NCBI RefSeq assembly: GCF_003253485.1
Contig: NZ_QKTX01000013.1
Coordinates: 73,142-137,141 of the forward strand
Reading direction: 5' to 3'
Length of the DNA stretch: 64,000 nucleotides
Source: Algoriphagus aquaeductus
GTDB lineage: Bacteria; Bacteroidota; Bacteroidia; Cytophagales; Cyclobacteriaceae
Shown in pieces: positions 9,373 to 18,153 of the stretch. The number at the start of each line of letters is the position of its first letter. The stretch's first letter is position 1. The notes beneath the pieces were generated by a model. It was not told where the DNA came from. It saw only the letters and a list, made by a program, of their open reading frames with translations, and did no database searches. Position numbers and translations under genes: made by a program.

Positions 9373-9699
9373 ATGGCATCCAAAAAAACAAAGACTTTCA
9401 CTCTTGGCGAGATGAAAGACAAGTATATCGGCGAAGTAGGAACCGCAGCGCGGGACGAGTATGAATATGAACTCCGAATGGATGTCTTAGGGAGAATGAT
9501 TAAAGCCGCAAGACTGGAAAGAAATCTGACTCAAGAAGAACTCGGTCTACTCGTGGGGGTTCAGAAAGCGCAAATTTCAAAACTGGAGAGCAGCGCAAAC
9601 AGTGCAACCATTGATACTATTCTTAAAGTATTTAAAGCCTTGAAAGCTGAAATCAACTTCAACGTAAAGCTTGAAGACAACTTTGTCAAGCTTATTTGA
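9373..9699 (+). CDS. XRE-family antitoxin (HigA-like)
   Basis: 108 residues. The C-terminal two thirds is a Cro/C1-type helix-turn-helix (LGRMIKAARLERNLTQEELG, VQKAQISKLES, ATIDTILKVFKAL). The N-terminal 35 residues are charged, as in HigA-type antitoxins. It follows the interrupted toxin by 13 bp, the toxin-first order typical of higBA. It likely represses its own promoter. It looks intact, so it outlives its toxin partner here. Confidence 0.85.
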   Translation: MASKKTKTFTLGEMKDKYIGEVGTAARDEYEYELRMDVLGRMIKAARLERNLTQEELGLLVGVQKAQISKLESSANSATIDTILKVFKALKAEINFNVKLEDNFVKLI

Positions 9700-9737
9700 G
9701 AGATGTGAAATTTTGAATCCTAGCAAGGTATATTGGA

Positions 9738-11780
9738 TCATTTCACCTCCCTTTTCACCTTCTCCAAAAACAAGCCTTCCACATAAAACTGCCAGTCTGA
9801 AAACTTCAAGGCTTGATTGGCCAAATGGACGTGATGGTCTTGATCCAAAATGTAGCCATCAGGCTTGTTGAGTTGGCGGGTTTTGCTATAGACTTCTTCG
9901 ACCTTGTTTTGGATAGAGGTCCATTCGGCTTCCATTTGCTGAAGCTTGGATTTGGCCACTTCCCGCTTTTCACCGCTTGGTTCGTCGAGTTCGGCCAAAG
10001 TGATAATCGCCCGATTGGAAAACTGCACCACTTCGGCCACTTGTTCATACACTTCCAGCTGATGAGTATTTCTCAAGGCTGACTTTTTGATCTCCTGAAT
10101 CTGCTGTAGTATGGAATCTACTTTGGCTAGATTGGCTTGAGCCTGAGCGATTTTGCTTTGGTATTTTCCTGTCCATTTGCCCGCAGAATCCAAGTTGGGG
10201 AATGGAATCACCGCCTCATCTATCGGGTTTTCCAATTTTCGGAGACGATTTCGGTCTCTTCGATTATCCAAAAGCAGGTTTTTCCAATCCGCCACAGGAC
10301 CTTCCAAGTCATTGATAAATTCATGTTCGGCCGAAGCAAACTCAGGTCCAAATGCCCGCTGACGGTATGCCTGATGCAACTGATCGACGCTTCGTTTTTC
10401 CCCAGCCCAGGTGTATTCCGCAAAAATGGAATTCCCTCGCTGATACAATTCAAAGTGAGGAGAATCATCGTCCCAAAGCGTCAGAAGCAATCCATCCGCC
10501 TTGTTTCGGATCGAGATCAGCGCAAAATCCCGGATGTTATTCGTATTGCTTTGATCCTGCGGCATGAGATTCCAGCGGGTCTGACCGGCGGTGGCCCCCA
10601 TCACTTTCAGTCCATTGTCGGTAAACCATTGGATCGCCCGGTTATTCCCCGGCGACTCGGGCATATCGTAGTTCCAGCGCATGTAGACGCAGTTTTTTGG
10701 GAACAAATCGATGTACTTATTCAGGTTGGGCTCGTTGGCTGACCAAATGCTATCCACCTGTGCCTTAGTCAATTTGGAATCATAAATGGAGCGATAGACC
10801 TCTGCATTTTTCAGGGGCATATCGTCCCAAAAGATCGGCGTCAAGCCTTTTTGCGCAGCATACTCACTCACCCGATTGAGCCAGATAAGTTGGAGTTCGA
10901 GAGGCGATTTTCCGGAATTTCTTCCCGTCGTGTGAACTTCATCCCCTCCCACATGCAGGTAGTTCGCATAAGGAAAAGCCTTCAGCGCATCTTCATATAG
11001 GTCAAATTGAACTTTGTAGGTCTCTTCATTCAACGGATTAAAAGCCCAGTCACTCTCCGGATCGTCTCGAAGCGGGATGTATTCGGGATGCTTTAGGATA
11101 AAAGACGCATGACCCAATCCCTGCACCAAAGGACTGATCCGAATATGTCTGGCCATGGCGTAATCGCTGAGCTCTTTCCATTCCGAGATGCTAAACGCAT
11201 CGGAGGAGCCCACCTTCGGCTGAAGTTCGTATTGGAGTTTGTCCTCGATCTCCACGATTACCGCGTTGATTTTTTGCGCAGCAAATCGGTCCATGAGTTC
11301 GAAGTAATACTCCTTTTTCTCCAAATGATGCTTCACATCGAGGTGCACGGCACGATAGTCCAAGGCAGGTTCATCTTTGATTTTCACCAAAGGCAAAACG
11401 GCATTTTGGTCCTTGGCATCTTGGATCAATTGTCCCAAAGTCATCAATCCATACCAAAGCCCCGCTTCGGCCGGCGCCTGAATACTGATCTGATCCACCG
11501 AAATCTCCATCAGGTAGCCTTCCTTTTTCAGATCCAAATCCGGTTGGAGGGTAAAACGAAAGCTTTCAATTCCTTCCAAACTCCCTTTTTCAAGCATGGC
11601 TTTTTTGGCTTTCTCAAAAGAAGCCTCAACTTGCTCCAACTCAAGTTTGGATTGGCCAGAGATTGTCATTTCGGAGGGAGAAGGCAAAAGCTCAAATCGG
11701 GCTTCTGATTTGGTGGAAGTTTCGCAGGACCCAAGTATCAACAGGAATCCAAAAAGGAGGAAAGGAATAAAGTTTTTCAT
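9738..11780 (-). CDS. Beta-N-acetylhexosaminidase (GH20) lipoprotein
   Basis: 680 residues. The lipoprotein signal ends LILGSC (Cys19). An N-terminal GH20b domain (about 30-135) precedes the TIM barrel, which carries the GH20 catalytic pair Asp280-Glu281 in HVGGDEVHTTG; Trp residues in FWDDMPL and TLWDDDSP line the pocket. A helical C-terminal extension (about 510-680) is rich in Lys, Glu and Gln. GH20 enzymes remove terminal N-acetylhexosamines from chitin-derived or glycan substrates. The protein is probably anchored in the periplasm or outer membrane. It is monocistronic. Confidence 0.88.
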   Translation of the reverse strand: MKNFIPFLLFGFLLILGSCETSTKSEARFELLPSPSEMTISGQSKLELEQVEASFEKAKKAMLEKGSLEGIESFRFTLQPDLDLKKEGYLMEISVDQISIQAPAEAGLWYGLMTLGQLIQDAKDQNAVLPLVKIKDEPALDYRAVHLDVKHHLEKKEYYFELMDRFAAQKINAVIVEIEDKLQYELQPKVGSSDAFSISEWKELSDYAMARHIRISPLVQGLGHASFILKHPEYIPLRDDPESDWAFNPLNEETYKVQFDLYEDALKAFPYANYLHVGGDEVHTTGRNSGKSPLELQLIWLNRVSEYAAQKGLTPIFWDDMPLKNAEVYRSIYDSKLTKAQVDSIWSANEPNLNKYIDLFPKNCVYMRWNYDMPESPGNNRAIQWFTDNGLKVMGATAGQTRWNLMPQDQSNTNNIRDFALISIRNKADGLLLTLWDDDSPHFELYQRGNSIFAEYTWAGEKRSVDQLHQAYRQRAFGPEFASAEHEFINDLEGPVADWKNLLLDNRRDRNRLRKLENPIDEAVIPFPNLDSAGKWTGKYQSKIAQAQANLAKVDSILQQIQEIKKSALRNTHQLEVYEQVAEVVQFSNRAIITLAELDEPSGEKREVAKSKLQQMEAEWTSIQNKVEEVYSKTRQLNKPDGYILDQDHHVHLANQALKFSDWQFYVEGLFLEKVKREVK

Positions 11781-11939
11781 AAGGCTGGCATTTCCTCATA
11801 AAATAGAAATAAAGCCTTAAAAACCCCATTAAAACCAAGATCAAAGGGAAAATGGAGGTTCAAAACGGGTCAAACCTTTAGAAAAATCTAAACTCAGAGG
11901 CTAAAAGGAAGATTTAGCTTGAAATAACACCTAAACAAA

Positions 11940-12992
11940 TCACCCCAATTCGCCCAAAACGGCTTTTCTCAATAGCTCACTTAGATTCTCCTGAGTCAAA
12001 GGACGCACATTTGCATACGGCTTGGCCAACATCAGCTCGACTGCTTCGGGAATATTTTCTTCCCCAAAACCAAGGCTTTGCAGGTCTGTTTTTGCCCAAC
12101 AATTCCCCGCCAATCGCCTTAATTCCAGGGCCGGATTTTCGCTTTGAAAGACGGTTTTAAAATCGTTTTTCATTTCTTCCGAAAGGAAATCCCACTGAAA
12201 ATCCATCACATAGGATTGCATCACGGTATGCACCGAAGCATGATCCAGCCCAAAACTACCTCCCAAGGTGTGACAGGCTTTGTGGTGAAGGGACATTTCC
12301 ACTTCACACAGGCATTTACCCGCTAAATACGCACCCAGCAACAAATTTTCATTGCTTTCTTCGGTGAGCGAATCGGACTGAGCGAGATTTTCCATGCCCT
12401 TTTTGATCACCTCCATTCCCTGAAGCGCTATCGAGCGGGTCACCGGATTGGCAGTGGGAGAATAGATGGCCTCCATGAGGTGAGCCATGGCATTCATGGC
12501 GGAGGTAGCTGCCAGCAACTTGTGCATACCGACCGTCAACTCCGAATCGTAAATCACCACTCCTGGCAGCACCTGATCATTCCGACCGGTAGTCTTGCCT
12601 GCCTCTGTGGAAATCCCGAAAATATTGGTCTGCTCCGAACCAGAATAAGTCGAAGGAATCGCAATCTGGGGAAGGTATTCATCTAAAGCCAAGGCTTTAG
12701 CCAAGCCTATTGCCGAACCTCCACCGATTGCCACCACAACTTGGGGCTGATGCTTGGCTCGAAATTCTCTGACCTCCGAAACCAAGGTCTTGGGAACATG
12801 CTGAATAATCTTTGAAAAATGAACTACCCGATTCGATCCCAAAGCATCCTGTAGACTTTTCACCTCTGCCTCCAAGCGTCCTGTGGCCAAGACCAAGACT
12901 TTGCTGTAGTTCTTCAATAATTCGGGAAGAAGCTTTCTTTTTCCTTTTCCAAAATAGATTCGATTGGGAAATGATCGGTAGTTAAATTCCAT
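11940..12992 (-). CDS. macA: Maleylacetate reductase (iron-containing ADH family)
   Basis: 350 residues of the iron-ADH fold, the length of maleylacetate reductases. The nucleotide-binding GGGSAIGLAKALAL lies at about 92-105, PSTYSGSEQTNIFGI follows, and the metal/active-site His cluster is SLHHKACHTLGG with DHASVH. The predicted reaction is maleylacetate plus NAD(P)H to 3-oxoadipate. The start lies 3 bp after the IclR gene stop, so it is co-transcribed with thiolase and regulator. Context (PcpA-like dioxygenase, CoA transferase, thiolase) strongly supports the assignment. Confidence 0.85.
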   Translation of the reverse strand: MEFNYRSFPNRIYFGKGKRKLLPELLKNYSKVLVLATGRLEAEVKSLQDALGSNRVVHFSKIIQHVPKTLVSEVREFRAKHQPQVVVAIGGGSAIGLAKALALDEYLPQIAIPSTYSGSEQTNIFGISTEAGKTTGRNDQVLPGVVIYDSELTVGMHKLLAATSAMNAMAHLMEAIYSPTANPVTRSIALQGMEVIKKGMENLAQSDSLTEESNENLLLGAYLAGKCLCEVEMSLHHKACHTLGGSFGLDHASVHTVMQSYVMDFQWDFLSEEMKNDFKTVFQSENPALELRRLAGNCWAKTDLQSLGFGEENIPEAVELMLAKPYANVRPLTQENLSELLRKAVLGELG

Positions 12993-12995
12993 GGT

Positions 12996-13772
12996 TTAGC
13001 GTTTGTAAAGTGCTGCCTCGATTTGGGCCACCGTCTTTCGGAGTTCGGGGAGATATTTTTCGATCAACTCATCCCGACTCACCCGAGAGGCGTGTCCGCT
13101 GATATTAAGGGCAGCGATTGTTTTTCCGTTTTTGTCCTTGATCGGACAGGCGATAGAGCGAACACCGATTTCAAGTTCCTGATCGGCCAAAGCCCAGCCT
13201 CGTTGACGGACTAAGTTGATCCGCTCCAGAAAAGCCTGTGGATCAGTGATCGTATAGTTTGTAAATGGCTCAAAAGAAGTCTCAGAGGCATATTTTTCCA
13301 CTTCTTCCTGAGAAAGGCCGGATAATAACACCCTCCCCATCGAGGTAGCATAGGCAGGAAGCCGAGTACCCAGACCAAGGGAAATCGTCATAATCCGGGA
13401 AGTCTGCACTCGTGCGACATAGACGATATCATGCCCGTCCAAGACAGAGAGTGAGCAGGATTCATTGACGGTTTTAGCCAGTTCATTGAGAAATGGCTCT
13501 GCCAATTCCCGGAAAGAAAGTGAGGAAAGATAGGCATATCCCAAAGTCAACACCTTTGGCGTGAGCCGGAAATATTTCCCATCAGCCGAAGTCACGTAGC
13601 CCAAATGCAGCAAAGTCAGCAAAATTCGGCGTGCATTGGCGCGGGTGAGTTCGACCTGCTTGGCCACTTCGGTAAGGGTCAATTCATCGTTTTGGGCATT
13701 GAAAATGGAAATCACCTTCAAGCCCTTTTCCAGGGATTGGACAAAGTCGGATTTTTTAATAGAGTCTGCCAT
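12996..13772 (-). CDS. IclR-family regulator (PcaR/PobR-like)
   Basis: 258 residues from the ATG at 13772 (MADSIKKSDFVQSLEKGL); the frame extends further upstream but that part overlaps the thiolase gene. The winged helix-turn-helix is LTLTEVAKQVELTRANARRI, and the C-terminal IclR effector domain has YVARVQTSRIMTISL and SIACPIKDKNGK. PcaR/PobR relatives control 3-oxoadipate pathway genes and often use 3-oxoadipate-type ligands. It is sandwiched between pcaF (11 bp upstream) and maleylacetate reductase (3 bp downstream). It may bind the palindrome at 15006-15019. Confidence 0.88.
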   Translation of the reverse strand: MADSIKKSDFVQSLEKGLKVISIFNAQNDELTLTEVAKQVELTRANARRILLTLLHLGYVTSADGKYFRLTPKVLTLGYAYLSSLSFRELAEPFLNELAKTVNESCSLSVLDGHDIVYVARVQTSRIMTISLGLGTRLPAYATSMGRVLLSGLSQEEVEKYASETSFEPFTNYTITDPQAFLERINLVRQRGWALADQELEIGVRSIACPIKDKNGKTIAALNISGHASRVSRDELIEKYLPELRKTVAQIEAALYKR

Positions 13773-13783
13773 CCCCAAAACTA

Positions 13784-14998
13784 TCAAAAATTCACATTTT
13801 CGATCACGACAGCATATCCCTGCCCCACTCCCACACACATGGTGCAGAGGGCATATCTTTTCTTCTTTTCCACCAATTCCAAGGCAGCAGCTTGAATAAT
13901 TCTCGCTCCCGACATGCCCAATGGATGTCCCAAAGCAATGGCTCCTCCGTTGGGGTTCACTCTCGGATCATCATCTGCCAATCCCCAAGAACGTGTACAG
14001 GCCAAGCTTTGCGCAGCAAAAGCCTCATTCAACTCAATCACATCCAATTCTTCAAAACTCAATCCTGCTTTTGCCAAAGCTCGATTAGACGCCTCCACCG
14101 GACCGATTCCCATGATTCTCGGCTCGACGCCTACTACTGAAGAGGCCAAGATTCTTGCCAAGGGTTTCAGGTTGTGATTTTTCACAGCCGTTTCCGAAGC
14201 GATTAACAAGGCAGCCGCACCGTCATTCAGCCCAGAAGCATTTCCTGCCGTAACAGTGCCTCCAGCAAGTCTGAAAGCAGGTTTCAACTTGGCCAAGGCC
14301 TCTAAAGTCGTGTCAGGACGGATAAATTCGTCTTGAGAGAAAAGTACAGGATCTCCCTTCCGCTGAGGAATGGAGACGGTCATGATTTCTTTGGCCAATC
14401 TTCCGGAAGCCTGGGCATTGGCGGCTTTCATCTGACTGCGAAAGGCAAATAAATCCTGATCCTCGCGACTGATGTGATGGATGTCCACCAAGTTTTCGGC
14501 AGTCTCTCCCATGGCTTCGGTGCCGTAAAGTGCTTTCATTTTGGGATTGACAAAGCGCCAGCCAAAGCTGCTGTCGAAAAGTTGAGCATCATTTCCATAA
14601 GGAAGGGCCGACTTGGACATCACCAATGGCGCACGGGTCATGTGTTCGACACCTCCGGCAATGAAAATATCCCCATCTCCTGATTTGATCGCCCGGTTGG
14701 CATGAATCACTGCTGACATTCCGGATGCACACAGACGATTTACGGTTTCTCCCGGAACTGTCAACGGCAAACCAGCTAAAAGCGCTGCCATTCGGGCTAC
14801 ATTTCGATTGTCCTCACCTGCTTGATTGTGACAGCCGAGGATAACATCTTCGATCAGTGCGGGATCCAAATCCGGATTTCGACTCACCAACTCCCTGATC
14901 ACCAATGCGGCCAGATCATCGGCACGAACCTCAGATAGGCCTCCTCTAAACTTGGCAATCGGGGTACGGATTCCATCTATAATAAATGCGTCCTTCAT
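13784..14998 (-). CDS. pcaF: Acetyl-CoA acyltransferase, probable 3-oxoadipyl-CoA thiolase
   Basis: 404 residues from the ATG at 14998; an in-frame TTG at 15016 is rejected because it overlaps the promoter region. Thiolase active-site residues are Cys90 (NRLCASGMSAV), His in GGAIALGHPLGMSGAR, and Cys in CTMCVGVGQGYA. The reaction inferred from context is 3-oxoadipyl-CoA plus CoA giving succinyl-CoA and acetyl-CoA; sequence alone cannot exclude a general beta-oxidation thiolase. It is divergent from the CoA-transferase gene. Confidence 0.85.
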   Translation of the reverse strand: MKDAFIIDGIRTPIAKFRGGLSEVRADDLAALVIRELVSRNPDLDPALIEDVILGCHNQAGEDNRNVARMAALLAGLPLTVPGETVNRLCASGMSAVIHANRAIKSGDGDIFIAGGVEHMTRAPLVMSKSALPYGNDAQLFDSSFGWRFVNPKMKALYGTEAMGETAENLVDIHHISREDQDLFAFRSQMKAANAQASGRLAKEIMTVSIPQRKGDPVLFSQDEFIRPDTTLEALAKLKPAFRLAGGTVTAGNASGLNDGAAALLIASETAVKNHNLKPLARILASSVVGVEPRIMGIGPVEASNRALAKAGLSFEELDVIELNEAFAAQSLACTRSWGLADDDPRVNPNGGAIALGHPLGMSGARIIQAAALELVEKKKRYALCTMCVGVGQGYAVVIENVNF

Positions 14999-15005
14999 TT
15001 TCGAA

Positions 15006-15019
15006 TATTTGTTCAAATA
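15006..15019. promoter_or_regulatory. Palindrome in the divergent pcaF / CoA-transferase promoter
   Basis: TATTTG-tt-CAAATA, with perfect 6-bp arms, lies in the 77-bp divergent region. On the minus strand it overlaps TATATTTG (15021-15014), an exact TAnnTTTG -7 box 15 nt before the pcaF ATG. A related half-site CATTTGTTTG follows at 15025. The position suits an IclR operator, but the binder is inferred. Confidence 0.5.
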
Positions 15020-15075
15020 TAGAACATTTGTTTGCCTATAATGGTTTTAAGAATACTTGAATACCTACACCAAAA

Positions 15076-16428
15076 ATGAAGACTGTTCCTATATTGACCG
15101 TCGAGGAAGCCGCCAAACTGATCCAAGATGGTGACACCTTGCTATGCGGAGGATTTGGCATGACCGGAAATCCCGTTCATATCCTCAATGCCCTGGCCGA
15201 AACCCAAACCAAAAACCTGACTTACATTGGTAACAATGTTGGCGAACCCGGATTGGGAGGAGGACGACTTTTGAAAAATGGGCAAATCCGAAAGATGATC
15301 GGCTCCTTTTTCACTTCAAATCCAGATGCAGTCAAAGCAGCGCAAAGCGGAGAAGTGGAATACGAACTGATCCCTCAGGGTACTTTGGGGGAAGCCATCC
15401 GTGCGGGGGGAATGGGAATTGGTGGTTTTTTCACCCCAACCTCTGTAGGCACAAAGCTGGCGGAAGGCAAGGAAATCAGAACCCTAAATGGGATTGACCA
15501 GGTTTTTGTACCATCCATTCGGGGAAATATAGCGTTGATTCGCGCATGGAAGGCCGACACCGCCGGTAACCTGACCTATCGCATGACCGAGCAAAACTTC
15601 AATCCCGCCATGGCAACGGCAGCGGATTTGGTGATTGCAGAGGTAGAAGAAATTGTACCTGTGGGAGAGCTTGATCCAAATCAGATTCATACCCAAGGCT
15701 GCTTTATAGATTACTTAGTGCAAGCGACGCTCAAAGAGGAAGACTTGGGTTCGTCCGCCTCGGTCAAAGGAAGTCTAAAAAAAGTCGATGATGACCGGAT
15801 GAATATTGCCAAAAGGGCTCTGAAAGAACTAAGCAAAGGAAATATTGTCAACTTGGGAATTGGTATTCCCACGCTTGTAGCCGATCTGATCAGCCCTGAA
15901 GACGGCATCATTCTGCACACCGAAAACGGCATGCTCGGTGTAGGCCCGGCACCTGAAGATGGTGGTGGTGCACTTCACCACCCGGTAAATGCCGGAAAAA
16001 TCCCGGTGACCGCACTTCCGGGAGCTAGCTACTTTGACAGCACGATTTCCTTTGGCATGATCAGAGGTAAGCATGTGGACGTGGCCATTATGGGAGGATT
16101 GGAGGTAGATACGCAAGCCAACCTGGCCAATTGGGCAGTTCCCGGTAAGCCTTTACTCGGAGTAGGAGGCGCCATGGACTTGGCTTCCGGCGCGAAGAAA
16201 CTCATCATCACCATGCAGCATTGCAACTCTGACGGCAGCTCCAAAATCGTAGAAAACTGCTCCTTGCCCCTTACTGCCATCGGGGCAGTGGATATGGTCA
16301 TTACCGAATTGGCGGTTTTTGAATTTGTCAATGGAAAGCTTACGCTGACTGAGTTGATGCCGGGTTCCGATTTGAAAACGGTGAAAGCAAAGACTTCCTC
16401 TACTTTCGAAATCGCTTTGAAAGCCTAA
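15076..16428 (+). CDS. 3-oxoacid CoA-transferase, fused A and B subunits
   Basis: 450 residues. The N-terminal half (1 to about 230) matches subunit A ([34 protein letters not shown]), and the second half (about 250-450) matches subunit B with catalytic Glu283 in [11 protein letters not shown] and the GxG loop DLASGAKK. The fused order A-B is like eukaryotic SCOT. In this locus it most likely moves CoA from succinyl-CoA to 3-oxoadipate (PcaIJ function), although acetoacetate cannot be excluded. It is divergent from the thiolase. Confidence 0.87.
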   Translation: MKTVPILTVEEAAKLIQDGDTLLCGGFGMTGNPVHILNALAETQTKNLTYIGNNVGEPGLGGGRLLKNGQIRKMIGSFFTSNPDAVKAAQSGEVEYELIPQGTLGEAIRAGGMGIGGFFTPTSVGTKLAEGKEIRTLNGIDQVFVPSIRGNIALIRAWKADTAGNLTYRMTEQNFNPAMATAADLVIAEVEEIVPVGELDPNQIHTQGCFIDYLVQATLKEEDLGSSASVKGSLKKVDDDRMNIAKRALKELSKGNIVNLGIGIPTLVADLISPEDGIILHTENGMLGVGPAPEDGGGALHHPVNAGKIPVTALPGASYFDSTISFGMIRGKHVDVAIMGGLEVDTQANLANWAVPGKPLLGVGGAMDLASGAKKLIITMQHCNSDGSSKIVENCSLPLTAIGAVDMVITELAVFEFVNGKLTLTELMPGSDLKTVKAKTSSTFEIALKA

Positions 16429-16805
16429 CAATTGATAAATCATAAGAAATGGATTTAGAATACCTTTAATTAAATATTATTATGTGTATCCAGAACAATG
16501 CACGTAGGTCTTGAATAGCGAATTTTCCTATATGAAAAATCCCCCTAGCCCCCTTAGTAAGGGGGAATCCGCCTATTTAGAACCTCAAAACCTAATTTAA
16601 ATCAGTAACGTGCAAACATGCGAATACACATAAAAAATTATTTATAAACATTTCATTTTCAAGAATATAAAAGAGAATTGATTTGATTTAAAACATTAAG
16701 AAATTTAGGCAATTAAGAGCTACAATTAACAGCAACATACAGAACCTTAAATCATAAGCTTCCCTAACAGTTCTTAATTTCCTTAATCACCTAAATGGTT
16801 AACAT
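16429..16805. other. Gene-free AT-rich stretch with a small GC-rich palindrome
   Basis: No ORF with coding character is seen on either strand. It holds the short CCCCCTTA/TAAGGGGG element at 16549-16565 and otherwise long A/T-rich sequence. It separates the convergent CoA-transferase and dioxygenase genes. Confidence 0.6.
16549..16565. repeat. Short palindrome CCCCCTTA-g-TAAGGGGG
   Basis: A perfect 8-bp inverted repeat preceded by CCCCCTAG, set in AT-rich DNA. The form resembles short dispersed palindromic elements seen in many bacterial genomes. It occurs once in this window, so its repeat status is unproven. Confidence 0.4.
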
Positions 16806-16846
16806 AAAAAAATCCTCCTCTGCCAAAGCAAAGGAGGATTTTTTTT
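16806..16846. terminator. Bidirectional terminator
   Basis: Nine-base arms AATCCTCCT / AGGAGGATT have an A-run before and a T-run after, so either strand can use them. It lies 15 bp beyond the dioxygenase stop codon. Confidence 0.85.
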
Positions 16847-16860
16847 ATCTGTTTTCAGAC

Positions 16861-17835
16861 TTACTTGGAAAGGTAAGTTGGCACTTGGATAGGTTCCAAA
16901 GGCGCCACAATCTCAGCCCGACGATCTTCGAAGAACGGTGGCAGCAACAGCTGATGACCCAATTGATCAAAAGGCTCATCCACGGCAAATCCGATATCGG
17001 AAGTAGCAAACTCAAACAGCACACCAGCTGGAGTTCGGGTGTAGATGGAGTGGAAATAATTTCGGTCTTTGATCTCGGTTACATCTGTATACCCCACACC
17101 TTCGATGTAAGCTTTCAACTGACGGCTTTCCTCGTCATTTCCTGTGGCAAACGCGATATGATGCGGCAATCCCACACCAAAAGTCCAAGAACCCTGAGGC
17201 AAATCCGGAGTATGATGCAATTCGATCACGCGGCTTGGTCCTCCATCCTTGATGTGGTAACGATGATAATCCCCGTCCTGACCTACTTTAGTGAAGCCCA
17301 TCACTTCGCGTAGATAAATATCCATCATCTCAATTTCCCTACAAGAAAGTACCGCACCGGCGATTCCCCGGATTCCGTTATCCTTGGAGATTTGGTCGGT
17401 TTGCCAGGCATTTCGGTGATCATTGTCAAAGCCAAAAACACCTATCCCGATCCCTGATGGATCTTCGAAATGGATGCATTTTTGTCCGAATCGCTCCACA
17501 ATACCGGTGTTTTTCACCCCATGCTTGTTGAGGTGTTTAGCCCAGAAATCAAGGGAATCACTGTGAACGGAGAAACCTGAAACTTCAATCTGTCCAGAGC
17601 CTTTTTTGCCATAAACTCCGGCCTTCTTGAATGGAAAAGTGGTGTAAACAGATCCCACCTCGGCATCCGCATTGGAATAATAGAGGTGATAAATACTTGC
17701 TGCACCGTCGAAAAGGACGGTTTGTTTGATCATTCGCATACCCATGACCTGAGTCACGAAATCAATGTCTTCTTGTGCCCAACCCACGCTTACCGTGAGA
17801 TGGTGCAATCCGGTTATGTATTGGTTTGGATTCAT
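16861..17835 (-). CDS. Ring-cleaving (hydroquinone-type) dioxygenase, PcpA/LinE/MhqO-like
   Basis: 324 residues from ATG 17835 (MNPNQYITGLHHLTVSV); the frame extends 52 codons upstream, but that part is low-complexity and non-homologous. Two tandem VOC domains are present. Likely Fe(II) ligands are His11, His226 and Glu275, close to His11, His227 and Glu276 that I recall for PcpA. The family opens hydroquinones or chlorohydroquinones at the 1,2 bond. It would supply maleylacetate, directly from a chlorinated ring or through 4-hydroxymuconic semialdehyde, to the reductase 4 kb away. It has its own promoter, divergent from gntP. Confidence 0.85.
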   Translation of the reverse strand: MNPNQYITGLHHLTVSVGWAQEDIDFVTQVMGMRMIKQTVLFDGAASIYHLYYSNADAEVGSVYTTFPFKKAGVYGKKGSGQIEVSGFSVHSDSLDFWAKHLNKHGVKNTGIVERFGQKCIHFEDPSGIGIGVFGFDNDHRNAWQTDQISKDNGIRGIAGAVLSCREIEMMDIYLREVMGFTKVGQDGDYHRYHIKDGGPSRVIELHHTPDLPQGSWTFGVGLPHHIAFATGNDEESRQLKAYIEGVGYTDVTEIKDRNYFHSIYTRTPAGVLFEFATSDIGFAVDEPFDQLGHQLLLPPFFEDRRAEIVAPLEPIQVPTYLSK

Positions 17836-18153
17836 TGGTATTGAACTAGTGATAGTGTAACAAAAAGCAAAACACAAGTATTTGAAAAATGTTCTGATAT
17901 CAAACAAAAGTTTGATAAATGATTTGATGAGATGAATTATCGGAAGATGGGCGGTTTTTCCTGAAGGATTTTTAAACGATAATGCCAACAAGTCTACTTT
18001 TCAAAAAGAGGGCAATGAGTATAAAACCTCTTCAATTAAACGGCGAAAAGAGCTTTTTGAAGAACGGGCTTTGGTTTTGGGCTTTTTTCCTTAATTTTTA
18101 AACTCGTCTTTTTGCTAATCCAAAAAGTTGCTCAATAAACCCTAAAATCCACC
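17836..18153. promoter_or_regulatory. Divergent intergenic region of dioxygenase and GntP permease
   Basis: 318 bp with no gene. It contains a perfect inverted repeat ATCAAAC-aaaa-GTTTGAT at 17899-17916, 64 bp upstream of the dioxygenase start. This is a candidate operator; its regulator is unknown. No exact TAnnTTTG box is seen. Confidence 0.45.

Noticed and set aside
10137..10742. 201-codon plus-strand frame inside the GH20 gene
   Set aside because: Antisense to a well-conserved catalytic domain, with no recognisable protein features.
17836..17991. 52-codon N-terminal extension of the dioxygenase
   Set aside because: The Fe ligand His11 numbering and the family N-terminus fit ATG 17835; the extension is low-complexity and holds the operator-like palindrome.
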